Shown one piece after another: positions 54,727 through 63,730 of a stretch of DNA of 64,000 bases. The notes below the pieces were generated by a model that was given only the letters and a program-made list of their open reading frames with translations, searched no databases and had not been told where the DNA came from. This DNA is from Litoreibacter halocynthiae (GTDB taxonomy: Bacteria; Pseudomonadota; Alphaproteobacteria; Rhodobacterales; Rhodobacteraceae): the NCBI RefSeq assembly GCF_004365635.1, contig NZ_SOBH01000002.1, forward strand, positions 310,001-374,000, given 5' to 3'. The number at the start of each line of letters is the position of its first letter. Position 1 is the first letter of the stretch. The translations under genes were made by a program, and so were the position numbers.

Positions 54727-55413
54727 TCAGCCTTTGTGATAGCGCTTGGACAACTCTTCAGGATCAGCCCCGAAGCTGTAACGCGTCAAAGTGCCGAAAT
54801 TGCGCAGGCTTTGACGAAGCCAGCCGTTTTGCACGTAGCGTTCCGCGCCTGTGGCAGCAAAAGTATCCAACAGCCGGATGCGCCCCTTCAAAGCCCGCGC
54901 CATGGCGACGTCCTCCATCAAGGGCTGATCTGGGTAGCCGCCGGAATAGTCGTATAAATCACGCGACATTAGCAAACCTTGGTCGCCGTAAGGCAGGTTC
55001 AGCGCAGCGCTGCGCAGGTTCGCCCATGACGCAACGATCCGCGGGGCCAGCCCCTTGGCGCGAAACCGCAATCGGAACGCCGCTGCAAGATTAGGATGCC
55101 CTATGCGGTGAACGGCGGCGGCCCCGACCCAATCGGGGGGCAGATGCGTGTCGGCATGCAGAAACAACAGCCACTCACCCTTTGCGGCTTCGGCACCTCG
55201 GTGCAGCTGCCCGCCACGCCCCTTCGCGCCACTCACCACGACCGCTCCCGCTGCTTCCGCGACCTCAAGCGTCGCGTCCGTGCTACCCCCGTCCGAGACG
55301 ATCAAATCTCGGATCATCCCCCTCTCCAACCCCGGCATCAAAGCGTTCAGGGTCTCCGGCAGCTCGGCCGCCGCATTCAGGGTTGGGATCACGATGGAAA
55401 ACGGTGCAGACAT
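54727..55413 (-). CDS. glycosyltransferase, TIGR04283 family
   Basis: A family 2 glycosyltransferase of 228 aa. SIVIPTLNAAAELPETL, IVSDGGSTDATLE and LFLHADTHLP (DxD-like HAD) outline the GT-A fold. The C-terminal ending FGTLTRYSFGADPEEL is typical of TIGR04283, which is linked with arsenosugar-type biosynthesis in some genomes. No ars gene is adjacent. ATG 55413 lacks a good ribosome-binding site. The frame extends upstream without similarity. Confidence 0.82.
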   Translation of the reverse strand: MSAPFSIVIPTLNAAAELPETLNALMPGLERGMIRDLIVSDGGSTDATLEVAEAAGAVVVSGAKGRGGQLHRGAEAAKGEWLLFLHADTHLPPDWVGAAAVHRIGHPNLAAAFRLRFRAKGLAPRIVASWANLRSAALNLPYGDQGLLMSRDLYDYSGGYPDQPLMEDVAMARALKGRIRLLDTFAATGAERYVQNGWLRQSLRNFGTLTRYSFGADPEELSKRYHKG

Positions 55414-55477
55414 ATCGGGGCTGTTATACCCACCCCCGCCTCCTATATGACAGAGCAAAGAGGACATGGAGAACCAA

Positions 55478-56233
55478 ATGCCAGACACCACACGCATGTT
55501 GATCGAAGTGAGCGGCGGGGATCGGGTGGATTTCCTGCAAGGGCTTGTCACCAATGATCTGGCCAAGCTGTCGGACGGCATTGTCTATGTCGCATTGCTA
55601 ACCCCGCAGGGCAAGTTTCAGGTGGATTTCTTTCTGGTGCCTTGGAAGGATGCGATCCTGATCGACGTCGCTGCACCCTATGGCGAGGCGCTGATGCGGC
55701 GGCTGACCTTCTACAAACTGCGCGCCGATGTGAAGCTGCACGAATTGAAGGTCGATGTGACACGCGGAGTGGACAATATCCCGGATGGTGCCTTTGCTGA
55801 TCCGCGCCATGAAGCCCTTGGCTGGCGCGCCTACGGGCCGGGCTTTGCATTTGAAGAACAGGCCGACGTGGATTGGGACGCGATCCGCGTGGCGCATTGC
55901 ATCCCCGAGATGGGCATAGAGCTGGTCGCCGATGACAGTTTCATTCTGGAAATGGGGTTCGAGCGGCTGAACGGCGTCGATTTCCGCAAGGGCTGCTATG
56001 TCGGTCAGGAGGTCACCGCGCGCATGAAGCACAAGACCGAGCTGCGCAAAGGGCTGGCCTTGGTCAACATCGACGGCGAAGCCCCTGTCGGCACGCCAAT
56101 CGACGCCCATAACAAGGCTGTCGGCACGCTCTATACCCAGTCCGGCGGGCAGGCGATTGCCTATCTGCGCTTTGACCGCGCCACCGAGGGCATGACAGCC
56201 GGCGATGCCCGTGTGGACTACGTGCGGGACTGA
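55478..56233 (+). CDS. YgfZ/GcvT-like folate-binding protein
   Basis: A 251-aa folate-binding protein of the YgfZ family, which assists iron-sulfur cluster proteins. The signature KGCYVGQEVTARMKHK lies near residue 171. The early segment FLQGLVTNDLAKL is GcvT-like. ATG 55478 has GGAG 6-7 nt upstream. ATG 55466 lacks this. Confidence 0.9.
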   Translation: MPDTTRMLIEVSGGDRVDFLQGLVTNDLAKLSDGIVYVALLTPQGKFQVDFFLVPWKDAILIDVAAPYGEALMRRLTFYKLRADVKLHELKVDVTRGVDNIPDGAFADPRHEALGWRAYGPGFAFEEQADVDWDAIRVAHCIPEMGIELVADDSFILEMGFERLNGVDFRKGCYVGQEVTARMKHKTELRKGLALVNIDGEAPVGTPIDAHNKAVGTLYTQSGGQAIAYLRFDRATEGMTAGDARVDYVRD

Positions 56234-56263
56234 CGCGGCAGCGCTTGCCACCAGAAGCACCCA

Positions 56264-57664
56264 TTAGGAGTCTTGGATTTTCAAAATCCTGACGTGCTTT
56301 TTGACCTCTTCGCGAACCTCACCGAAGCTGCGCAACCCCCGCGCTTCCAGTATCGGCATCAGCGCCACCAGAACCTGCGCGGTGGCCATCGCGTCACCCA
56401 ATGCGGTGTGCCGCAACTCCGAAGGGATTTCGACCGATAGCCGGTCGCAAATCGCATCCAACGTGTGCTCGGACGACCCCCCGAATACCACCGCCGACAG
56501 GTGAACGGTATCAAGGACCGGATTGTCGAACCGAGGCGCGTCCTTAGCCTGCTCGCGGTGCAAAAACGCCATATCAAACGGCGCGTTATGGGCGACAATG
56601 ACAGAGCCTTGTGCAAAGCGATGAAAGGCAGCGCGCGCCTGCGGGAAAGCTGGCGCATCGGCAACCATCGCATCATCGACATGATGCACTTTGGTCGAGC
56701 TTGGCGGAATCGGGCGGCCCGGATTAACCAAAGTCTCGAACCTCTCGGTCGCAACGATCTTGCCGTTCACAACACGCACCGCGCCCAATTGCACGACATC
56801 ATCTTTGGCAGGATCCAGTCCCGTCGTCTCGCTGTCAAACACCACGAAAGTCAGATCGCGCATTGCGGTCTCGTTCGGGTCGCTAGACTGCGTTTTCTCA
56901 AACAAGTCAAAGTCATAGACCAACGGGCGCTCAGCATGAGGTGCAAGCGGCTCCAGCATCAACGTGTAGCTTTCGTCGGCTTCGAACAGGCGGATATGGC
57001 CGGAATAGATCGCCCCGCAATGGCCCTTGATCGCGATCTCGCGCCGAATGGCGCCGTCGGCCTTCATCTGCGAGAGGGTTTCAAGAAGCGACGATTTCTC
57101 AAGGTAGTCAAAGACCGAACCGTTCAAGCGAACCGGTGCTTCGCGCTCCATCAGTTCAGCCGCCTGCCCGTCATACAAAACGATCTGGTGGTCGCGCGTC
57201 GCAACAATCACCGCGACGGGAATGTCAGACAAGATACGCAACAGCTGCACGCGCTGGTACTCCAGCCGCGCTGTATTCTGCGCCACCGTTTCGGCGGTCG
57301 CCTTGCTGGCCTGTCCAAGCTTTTGCTGAATGGCCGAGGCCGCAGGGGCCAGATCGCCCAGATACTGCGCCGTGCGTGCGTCAATTTCGGCAACCACATC
57401 CGCATTGGCTCGCACGCGAAACTGCGCGGCCAGATGCTCGATCGGCTTGCTGACATTCTCGTCGAACAACCGCCAGACAAAGGTCGCCAGCGCCAGCAAC
57501 CCGAACCCTGAGACAATGGCCACCGTCGCAAAGGCCGACATCGCGGAGGGGTCGCCCAATTGCCGATACCCCAGCCAGAGTGCGCCTAGAACCACTGCCA
57601 ACCCGCCGAAGCCGATCAGACAGAAGAACAAAAAGATGCGCAGTCGGAGGCTGAGATGCGTCAT
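56264..57664 (-). CDS. membrane-bound DEDDh 3'-5' exonuclease with HAMP and PAS-like domains
   Basis: A 466-aa protein. Two N-terminal transmembrane helices (about residues 8-30 and 43-63) are followed by a HAMP-like linker (ENVSKPIEHLAAQFRVRANAD), a coiled-coil, a PAS-like domain (about 145-245, ILSDIPVAVIVATRDHQIVLYD), and a DnaQ-type exonuclease (about 275-450). The exonuclease residues are VFDSETTGLD, HNAPFDMAFL and HTALGDAMAT, so the DEDDh set is intact. This is a sensor architecture with a nuclease output. It is last in the run with the DUF294 and symporter genes. Confidence 0.85.
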   Translation of the reverse strand: MTHLSLRLRIFLFFCLIGFGGLAVVLGALWLGYRQLGDPSAMSAFATVAIVSGFGLLALATFVWRLFDENVSKPIEHLAAQFRVRANADVVAEIDARTAQYLGDLAPAASAIQQKLGQASKATAETVAQNTARLEYQRVQLLRILSDIPVAVIVATRDHQIVLYDGQAAELMEREAPVRLNGSVFDYLEKSSLLETLSQMKADGAIRREIAIKGHCGAIYSGHIRLFEADESYTLMLEPLAPHAERPLVYDFDLFEKTQSSDPNETAMRDLTFVVFDSETTGLDPAKDDVVQLGAVRVVNGKIVATERFETLVNPGRPIPPSSTKVHHVDDAMVADAPAFPQARAAFHRFAQGSVIVAHNAPFDMAFLHREQAKDAPRFDNPVLDTVHLSAVVFGGSSEHTLDAICDRLSVEIPSELRHTALGDAMATAQVLVALMPILEARGLRSFGEVREEVKKHVRILKIQDS

Positions 57665-57665
57665 G

Positions 57666-58187
57666 TCATGAGGCCTCGCAGGCGGCTTTCAAAACGGGGT
57701 CGTCCTCCGCGACCGACCGCCATTGGGCATTCAAGACATCGCCATCCGCCCCGAACTCGATACCGTCTTCCACATCGGCGCGTTTGCCGTTGGCACAGTC
57801 AAACAGCATCGGCACCTTCGCCGTTCGCGACCAACGGCCATAGAACACCAAATCAACGATCCGCTGATCGGGCTGTGCCGGATGGGTGCGCACCGACACC
57901 TGATCAACGGCGACAAAACGCGCCACGAAGGGCTTGATGTAGGTCCACGGGCGGTAAAACGCTTTTTCCTCGATGGCATGCGCCACAACCATGCCTTGCG
58001 GCATGTTGGCAGATGTCCGCGCGAACCAGCCGTATTCACTGGAAATCGTCGCCATCAGCATCGCAGCACCGGCTGCGGCAGGAACCAGCCAACTGGGCAA
58101 GCGTCCTTTCAGCGTCCGGTTTATCGCCCACACAAGAAGGGCCGCAGCTGCGCCCGCCACGATCGTGCCGATGAGTTCAAAGAACAT
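57666..58187 (-). CDS. membrane-anchored hypothetical protein, 173 aa
   Basis: Not recognised. Two hydrophobic segments (about residues 5-23 and 31-48) are followed by a soluble part of about 120 residues (VSVRTHPAQPDQRIVDLVFYGRWS). It lies 1 nt from the exonuclease gene and 19 nt from the DUF294 gene, so the three are co-transcribed. Confidence 0.75.
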   Translation of the reverse strand: MFFELIGTIVAGAAAALLVWAINRTLKGRLPSWLVPAAAGAAMLMATISSEYGWFARTSANMPQGMVVAHAIEEKAFYRPWTYIKPFVARFVAVDQVSVRTHPAQPDQRIVDLVFYGRWSRTAKVPMLFDCANGKRADVEDGIEFGADGDVLNAQWRSVAEDDPVLKAACEAS

Positions 58188-58206
58188 ATGCCCCTCCCTT
58201 GTTTCG

Positions 58207-60033
58207 TTACCCTAGCATGCCGCGCCCCTGCATCAGCGCGGATTGCATCGTTTTGATCACCACAAACGCGTCACGCAAATGGCTGCGCTCGAATGCCGAC
58301 AACTCCGCCGGTGGCAGGAAGTTGTCCGGCGCCTTGCCGTGTTTGATTTGGGCCGCCTGATGGTCCAGACGGCTTTGCGCCACCAGATCATAGGCGTCCA
58401 GCAAGTCCTGACCGCCACTTTGCGAGACAGCCTTCGCCGCAATAGCCCCTTCCAGCCGGGCGCGGGTGTTGACCACATCCAGCTTGCCTTGCAGCGCGTA
58501 CATCCGGCCCAGATCAACCACAGGAACAACGCCGTTCAGCTTCATGTCAATGGTGTTGCGGTGTTCACCGGAACGGATGGTGGCAAGCCCCTTCAATAAT
58601 CCCAACGGCGTTGCGTGGGTCAGGGCGTTGCTGGCCATGTGGGCGGTAAAAATCGAATTGGCGGCAGCAGCCTCAAGCGTTTGGGTTTGCAGACCCTCGA
58701 ACAGGCTCGCGTCACCGCCAATGGGCCGCAGGTCGAACATGACCGAGGCCAGCATCTGCGCCTCTTTGCTGGGGCTTTTGATCCAATGTTGAAAATAGTC
58801 GCGCCAGACCGACAAAGGCTGCCGCCAGCGCGGGTTCGTCGCCATCATATCACCCGGGCAATAGACATAGCCACATGCGTTCAGACCATCGCTGACAAAC
58901 TGCGCGAAGGGCTCGAAATAGGCGAGTGCCGCTTCGCTCAGCTCGTCCTCAAGGATCAGGCAATTGTCCTGATCGGACACGCCGGTTTGTTCCTGCCGCC
59001 CTTGGCTGCCACAGGCCAGCCAGACGTAGCGCGCGGGCGGTGGCCCGAATTTTTCTTCGGCCAGCGTCAACAAACGGCGCGTTACCACATCGGCAATATC
59101 AGTAATCATGCGGGTCACGACATCATGCCGGTTGCCAGCCGCGACCAGTTGGACCAGCAGGTTGGGAATGCGTTTGGTTACCTCGGCCAAGCCCTCAGCC
59201 GTCTGGGCCTCGGCCGCTTCGGCAACGAAGCCCGCGGTGCTCGACGCCTGAAAGCGGGTCAGGTCGGTTTGCGTCACGATGCCCACCAACGTCTGACCGG
59301 AGACGATCGGCAAATGGCCCAACCTGTGCTCCATCATCATGTGCAGCACGTCCGACCCGATGGCCGAGGGTGGCAAAGTACGGGGCGCGCTGGTCATAAT
59401 TTCGGCCACGGGTGTGCTGTAGTCGAGGCCCTCAGCCAGCGCCTTACCCGACAGGTCACGCAGCGTTAGAATGCCGACAAGCGCATCTTCCTCGGTCACG
59501 CAAAGGCACGAAATCCGCTGGTCCCGCATCAGCTTGGCGGCGTCCCGAATTGTCATTGAAGGTGCGCAAGTCATCGGGTCAGGCGCCATCAGCGTCTCGA
59601 CCCGCACGCTGGTCAGATCGAACGCTAGGGCCGCGTCGTTGGTCGTATCAGCACGGGTCCGGTCAAAGAACCGGCGGTAAGGGTCATGCTCGGCGCGCAG
59701 CTTGTGGAAAACGTCCGGCGGGATGCAGATCAGCTGGCTGTCTTCCTCCGCACAGGCGGAGGTCACGGCCACCCCGTTGCGCAGCAATCCACGCTCCCCA
59801 AACGAGTTCTCGCTTTGCAAATGTGAAATTTCGTGGCCCGCGTCATCGCGCACACAAACGCTGCCGCTTACAACAATATATAAGCCCTGAAGCGTATCAC
59901 CGACATCATAGACAGTCGCTCCCTTGGCTATGTCAATCACTTTGACCCGCTTGGCGATTGCGCCCAGCGTCGCCTTCGGCAGCACATCATACGGGTGAAG
60001 GTTAGGGAGAAATTGGAGGGCGGTGTCAGTCAT
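58207..60033 (-). CDS. cyclic nucleotide-binding/CBS/DUF294 signalling protein
   Basis: A 608-aa protein. A cNMP-binding-like domain (about 15-125, GLYIVVSGSVCV, SFGERGLLRNG) is followed by two CBS domains (about 140-270, with MAPDPMTCAPSM and MTSAPRTLPPSA), a DUF294 putative nucleotidyltransferase (GSQGRQEQTGVSDQDN near 345) and a DUF294 C-terminal substrate-binding-like domain. This family commonly accompanies DUF4212/symporter genes and is thought to regulate the transporter or to transfer a nucleotide. It is downstream of a terminator hairpin after the symporter. Confidence 0.88.
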   Translation of the reverse strand: MTDTALQFLPNLHPYDVLPKATLGAIAKRVKVIDIAKGATVYDVGDTLQGLYIVVSGSVCVRDDAGHEISHLQSENSFGERGLLRNGVAVTSACAEEDSQLICIPPDVFHKLRAEHDPYRRFFDRTRADTTNDAALAFDLTSVRVETLMAPDPMTCAPSMTIRDAAKLMRDQRISCLCVTEEDALVGILTLRDLSGKALAEGLDYSTPVAEIMTSAPRTLPPSAIGSDVLHMMMEHRLGHLPIVSGQTLVGIVTQTDLTRFQASSTAGFVAEAAEAQTAEGLAEVTKRIPNLLVQLVAAGNRHDVVTRMITDIADVVTRRLLTLAEEKFGPPPARYVWLACGSQGRQEQTGVSDQDNCLILEDELSEAALAYFEPFAQFVSDGLNACGYVYCPGDMMATNPRWRQPLSVWRDYFQHWIKSPSKEAQMLASVMFDLRPIGGDASLFEGLQTQTLEAAAANSIFTAHMASNALTHATPLGLLKGLATIRSGEHRNTIDMKLNGVVPVVDLGRMYALQGKLDVVNTRARLEGAIAAKAVSQSGGQDLLDAYDLVAQSRLDHQAAQIKHGKAPDNFLPPAELSAFERSHLRDAFVVIKTMQSALMQGRGMLG

Positions 60034-60091
60034 AAGATGTCCCGCTGTCAGAGCGTTCTTGTCGCTCTTAAAGTGCATAGATCGTAAAAGA

Positions 60092-60119
60092 GGGCCAGCG
60101 GGCTAAATGCCGCTGGCCC
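60092..60119 (-). terminator. hairpin between symporter and DUF294 genes
   Basis: GGGCCAGCGG and CCGCTGGCCC pair over 10 bp around an 8-nt loop. On the minus strand the tail is TCTTTTAC. It lies 9 nt after the symporter stop. It probably gives partial termination, so the downstream genes are expressed at a lower level. Confidence 0.78.
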
Positions 60120-60127
60120 CAATTGTT

Positions 60128-61927
60128 TTAGTGGTCGACCGCACCGCCTGCACCAGCTGGTACACGCACGCTTTCGACAAGGTCCTTGATGTCCTGCGGT
60201 GTGTCAGCAGTCGACATCGAGACGATGTAGGCCACCGCGAAGTTGATCAACGCACCCACAGCACCGATAGCTGTCGACTGAATGCCCAAGAGCGAGCCGT
60301 CAACAGTGTCAGGGAAAGAGTTGGTGCCCGCGATGAACAGCCAGCCCTTGTGCAGGAAGATGTAGACCAGCGTGAAGCCAAGGCCCGCCAACATCCCCGA
60401 CACAGCGCCTACGTTGTTCACGCGCTTGGAGAAGATGCCCATCATCAAAGCCGGGAAGATCGACGCCGCAGCCAGACCGAAGGCAAGGGCCACGGTTTGC
60501 GCCGCAAATCCCGGAGGATTGAGCCCGAGGATCGTCGCCACACCAATGGCAACCGCCATGGCAATCCGCGCCGACAACAGCTCCGACTTCTCGGACATGT
60601 TCGGCGTCAGCTGACCTTTCAGAAGGTCATGGCTCACCGCAGACGAGATCGCCAGTAGCAGACCCGCCGCCGTGGACAGCGCCGCCGCCAGACCACCTGC
60701 CGCCACAAGACCAATAACCCAACTTGGGAGGCTTGCGATTTCAGGGTTCGCCAACACAAGGATGTCGCGGTTGAACTTGGTCAGTTCGTTGCCTTCCCAG
60801 CCATTCGCCGCGGCTTTTTCGGCCATCGCATCGGACTTGTCGTTGTAGTACTGGATTTTGCCGTCGCCGTTCTTGTCTTCCCAGTCGAGAAGGCCAGTTT
60901 TCTGCCACGTCAGCATCCAATTGTACTCGCTATCGTTTTGGATAGCCTCGACCGAAACGGCCTCGTTGGCTGTGCCGTTTGGCCACATCAGGTTGGTGAT
61001 GTTCAGACGCGCCATGGCGCCCACAGCCGGAGCCGTCAGATACAACAACGCAATGAACACCAACGCCCAGCCAGCAGACCAACGTGCGTCGGACACTTTT
61101 GGAACCGTGAAGAAGCGCATGATGACGTGTGGCAAACCGGCTGTACCGATCATCAGAGACAGCGTGAAGAGAACCATGTTCAGGTTGTCTTTATGCGCCT
61201 CCGTATAGCTGGCAAAGCCAAGCTCTGTGACGACTTGGTCAAGCTTCTGCAACAGGTAGACAGATCCTTCACCACCCGCAGCCGCAGTCTCGCCAAAGAG
61301 GCCAAGCGCCGGAATCGGATTGCCCGTCAGTTGCAAAGAGATGAACACAGCAGGAATGGTGTAGGCCATGATCAGCACGACGTATTGTGCCACTTGGGTG
61401 TATGTCACACCTTTCATGCCGCCAAAAACCGCATAGGCAAACACCACACAAGCACCGATCAACAGACCGGAAGTGTTGGAGATTTCTAGGAACCGGCCAA
61501 AAGCCACGCCCACGCCTGTCATCTGCCCGATCACATATGTGGTCGATGCCACGATCAAACAGATCACAGCCACGATACGCGCGGTTGGCGAGTAGAAGCG
61601 GTCGCCGATGAATTCGGACACGGTGAATTTGCCGAACTTGCGAAGATAGGGGGCAAGCAGCAGCGCCAGCAGCACGTAGCCACCCGTCCAACCCATAAGG
61701 AAGGTCGAATTGTCGTAGCCGGTGAAAGCGATAAGACCGGCCATGCCGATGAAGGACGCCGCCGACATCCAGTCCGCAGCAGTTGCCATGCCGTTGGTGA
61801 CAGGGTGAACACCCCGACCAGCGGCATAGAATTCAGATGTGGAACCCGCGCGGGCCCAGATCGCGATGCCGATATAAAGCGCGAAAGACGCGCCCACGAA
61901 CAGCAGGTTAATTGTAAACTGGTCCAT
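60128..61927 (-). CDS. sodium:solute symporter (ActP/VC_2705-type)
   Basis: A 599-aa member of the sodium/solute symporter family with about 13 transmembrane helices. GRGVHPVTNGMATAADWMSAASFIG and MIGTAGLPHVIMRFFTV are family blocks. The closest class in layout is the VC_2705-type symporter paired with DUF4212, related to the acetate permease ActP. A monocarboxylate such as acetate, propionate or lactate is the likely substrate, but this is inference. It starts 4 nt after the DUF4212 stop. Confidence 0.9.
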   Translation of the reverse strand: MDQFTINLLFVGASFALYIGIAIWARAGSTSEFYAAGRGVHPVTNGMATAADWMSAASFIGMAGLIAFTGYDNSTFLMGWTGGYVLLALLLAPYLRKFGKFTVSEFIGDRFYSPTARIVAVICLIVASTTYVIGQMTGVGVAFGRFLEISNTSGLLIGACVVFAYAVFGGMKGVTYTQVAQYVVLIMAYTIPAVFISLQLTGNPIPALGLFGETAAAGGEGSVYLLQKLDQVVTELGFASYTEAHKDNLNMVLFTLSLMIGTAGLPHVIMRFFTVPKVSDARWSAGWALVFIALLYLTAPAVGAMARLNITNLMWPNGTANEAVSVEAIQNDSEYNWMLTWQKTGLLDWEDKNGDGKIQYYNDKSDAMAEKAAANGWEGNELTKFNRDILVLANPEIASLPSWVIGLVAAGGLAAALSTAAGLLLAISSAVSHDLLKGQLTPNMSEKSELLSARIAMAVAIGVATILGLNPPGFAAQTVALAFGLAAASIFPALMMGIFSKRVNNVGAVSGMLAGLGFTLVYIFLHKGWLFIAGTNSFPDTVDGSLLGIQSTAIGAVGALINFAVAYIVSMSTADTPQDIKDLVESVRVPAGAGGAVDH

Positions 61928-61931
61928 CAGA

Positions 61932-62213
61932 TCAGTCCTCCTCTACGCCGTATTCACGGTCGAGTTTGTTCATCCGCCACGCGTAAAAAAAGATCAGCGC
62001 AAGAAAGACGAGGATCGAACCCTGTTGGGCAAACCAGAAGCCCAGATCAGTGCCGCCAACGGAAATGCCCGAGATCATCGGGCGCAGCAGGATGCCGAAG
62101 CCGAAGGACACCAGCGCCCAGATGATAAGGCTGATGACGATGATACGGATGTTGGCTGTCCAGTAGCCAGCCCCGTCCGCCGCAGCCTTTGTGTGTGTTG
62201 ATTGATCCGCCAT
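61932..62213 (-). CDS. DUF4212 small membrane subunit of the symporter
   Basis: A 93-aa two-helix membrane protein. YWTANIRIIVISLIIWALVSFG starts the first helix and GSILVFLALIFFYAWRMNKLDREYG ends the second. DUF4212 almost always accompanies this symporter class and is believed to be its accessory subunit, as YjcH accompanies ActP. GGAGGAG precedes the ATG (62222-62228), so translation should be strong. Confidence 0.93.
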   Translation of the reverse strand: MADQSTHTKAAADGAGYWTANIRIIVISLIIWALVSFGFGILLRPMISGISVGGTDLGFWFAQQGSILVFLALIFFYAWRMNKLDREYGVEED

Positions 62214-62281
62214 TGTGGCGCTCCTCCTTAGTTAATGTTCAAATTCGAAACGCCTGACCCGCGGTCCCGGCGTGGTGTCTT

Positions 62282-62380
62282 CTACGTCGCGCGGTACTCG
62301 GCAATCCGGCCCTGATCACACGCAGTGCGGTGCGGCAGAAGGAGAGCCCTGCAGTAATCAGACGTTTTCACGGGTTCCAT
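62282..62380 (-). CDS. possible 32-aa leader or mini-ORF upstream of DUF4212
   Basis: ATG at 62380 is 5 nt after a strong GAGGAGG site. It opens 32 codons (MEPVKTSDYCRALLL...IAEYRAT) that end 68 nt before the DUF4212 start. I do not recognise the peptide. The ribosome-binding site and position argue for translation, perhaps as a leader peptide or a truncated gene. Confidence 0.4.
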   Translation of the reverse strand: MEPVKTSDYCRALLLPHRTACDQGRIAEYRAT

Positions 62381-62832
62381 CACGGCCTCCTCAAACCAGT
62401 GTCGGAAGAGGAAGGTTGATCGCGACGTCAATTTTCCTCGGGGTAATCCCAATAACGCTACGTCATTACGTGTAAAAATTGGACTATCTTACTGGTGTGG
62501 CTGTATTTTTTTGTAAATTAATTTTCAGATAACTTTTCAAGTTGTAAAGATGACCTGCGTCAAATCGCCAAATTCGAACAAACTCAAAGCGATGCCTGTT
62601 AGTCGGTTCAGCCGAATTCTGATGTTAACGCGCGGACAGTTCGGCCGTTTCATGCAAACCTGTTCAGACCCGCACCAAACCACGCCCGCGCAGCGTGCCG
62701 GTTGGGGGTAGCAAAGATGAAATACTCGAATCGAGACGACAGTTCGCACCCGTTCAGCGGTGCGGCAAAGCCCTCATCCAGCAGATGCCCGCCCTGACCT
62801 CAGAGCTTCAAGCAGCCGCTACTTGATTCAGC
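62381..62832. other. intergenic region upstream of the symporter operon
   Basis: AT-rich around 62440-62540, with ACGT half-sites (CTACGTCATTACGTG near 62459) and the FNR-type box at 62550. A further open frame at 62537-62749 has no ribosome-binding site and is not supported. The promoter of the DUF4212-symporter operon should lie here. Confidence 0.55.
62550..62563. promoter_or_regulatory. FNR/FnrL-type box (ATGAC-N4-GTCAA)
   Basis: ATGACCTGCGTCAA matches TTGAT-N4-ATCAA at 7 of 10 half-site bases and is itself an inverted repeat (TGAC/GTCA). It lies about 170 nt upstream of the mini-ORF and 340 nt upstream of DUF4212, so its target is uncertain. Confidence 0.35.
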
Positions 62833-63630
62833 TTACCCTTGATCGCGCTCGCGGATCGTCTTCGCGAAGGCCGGGAAAATGTCGGGGTTTGCCGCGATCA
62901 TCTGGCCGCCTTCCAGCAGGCTTTGATCCTCGCGGATCGGTTCGATAAAGCCGCCCGCCTCTTTGACCAGCAAGACACCACCCGCGATGTCCCAGATGTT
63001 CAGGCCCCGCTCCCAGTAGCCGTCATACCGGCCAGCGGCCACATAGGCCAAATCAAGTGCAGCGGCGCCCCAACGGCGCACACCCGCGCATTGCGGCAAC
63101 AACCGCGCAAGGTCTTGCAAGGCCGCTGGCAAATGTTTGCTGCCGCCAAACGGCAAGCCTGTCGCAAACACGCTTTCGATCATCTTGTGGCGACCGGACA
63201 CGCGCAGGCGCTGCTCGTTCATGAACGCGCCCTCGCCCTTTTCGGCCACGAACATTTCGTCCTTGGCAGGGTCATATACAACGGCGGACACGATCTCGCC
63301 CTTGTGCTCCAGCGCAATCGACACGGCAAAATGCGGCATCCCGTGCAGGAAGTTGGTGGTGCCATCCAGCGGGTCCACGATCCAGCGCCGCGTCGGATCC
63401 GTACCCTCGATCGGGTCGCTTTCCTCACCAACCCAGCCATAGGTCGGGCGGGCATCCATCAGTTGTTCCTTGATGATGGCCTCGGCAGCGGTATCGGCAC
63501 GGGACACAAAATCCCCTGCACCCTTCATCGAGACCTGAAGGTTCTCGACTTCGCGAAAGTCTTTTACCAGCGACCGGCCAGCCACGCGTGCGGCTTTGAT
63601 CATTACGTTAAGGTTTGCGCTGCCTTGCAT
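62833..63630 (-). CDS. inositol monophosphatase family protein (SuhB-like)
   Basis: A 265-aa Mg-dependent phosphatase. Motif A is DPLDGTTN (residues 86-93), the Glu pair is GEES near 68-71, and motif B is WDIAGGVLLVKEAGG near 215. The family covers inositol-1-phosphatase, SuhB and related enzymes. The start MQGSANLNVMIKAAR is standard for SuhB-like proteins. Divergent from the transporter gene at 63731. Confidence 0.94.
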   Translation of the reverse strand: MQGSANLNVMIKAARVAGRSLVKDFREVENLQVSMKGAGDFVSRADTAAEAIIKEQLMDARPTYGWVGEESDPIEGTDPTRRWIVDPLDGTTNFLHGMPHFAVSIALEHKGEIVSAVVYDPAKDEMFVAEKGEGAFMNEQRLRVSGRHKMIESVFATGLPFGGSKHLPAALQDLARLLPQCAGVRRWGAAALDLAYVAAGRYDGYWERGLNIWDIAGGVLLVKEAGGFIEPIREDQSLLEGGQMIAANPDIFPAFAKTIRERDQG

Positions 63631-63730
63631 GGGTCATCATCCTGTGGAGAGGTTTGGAGGCGCGTATAGACCCATCCACCGCATAGGGAAAGCCCTTGCG
63701 GATACCGCGCTTTTGAACGAGCGTCGCGTC

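Noticed and set aside
62537-62749. 70-codon minus-strand open frame upstream of the symporter operon
   Set aside because: No ribosome-binding site and no recognisable features. It also covers the FNR-like box and likely promoter DNA.
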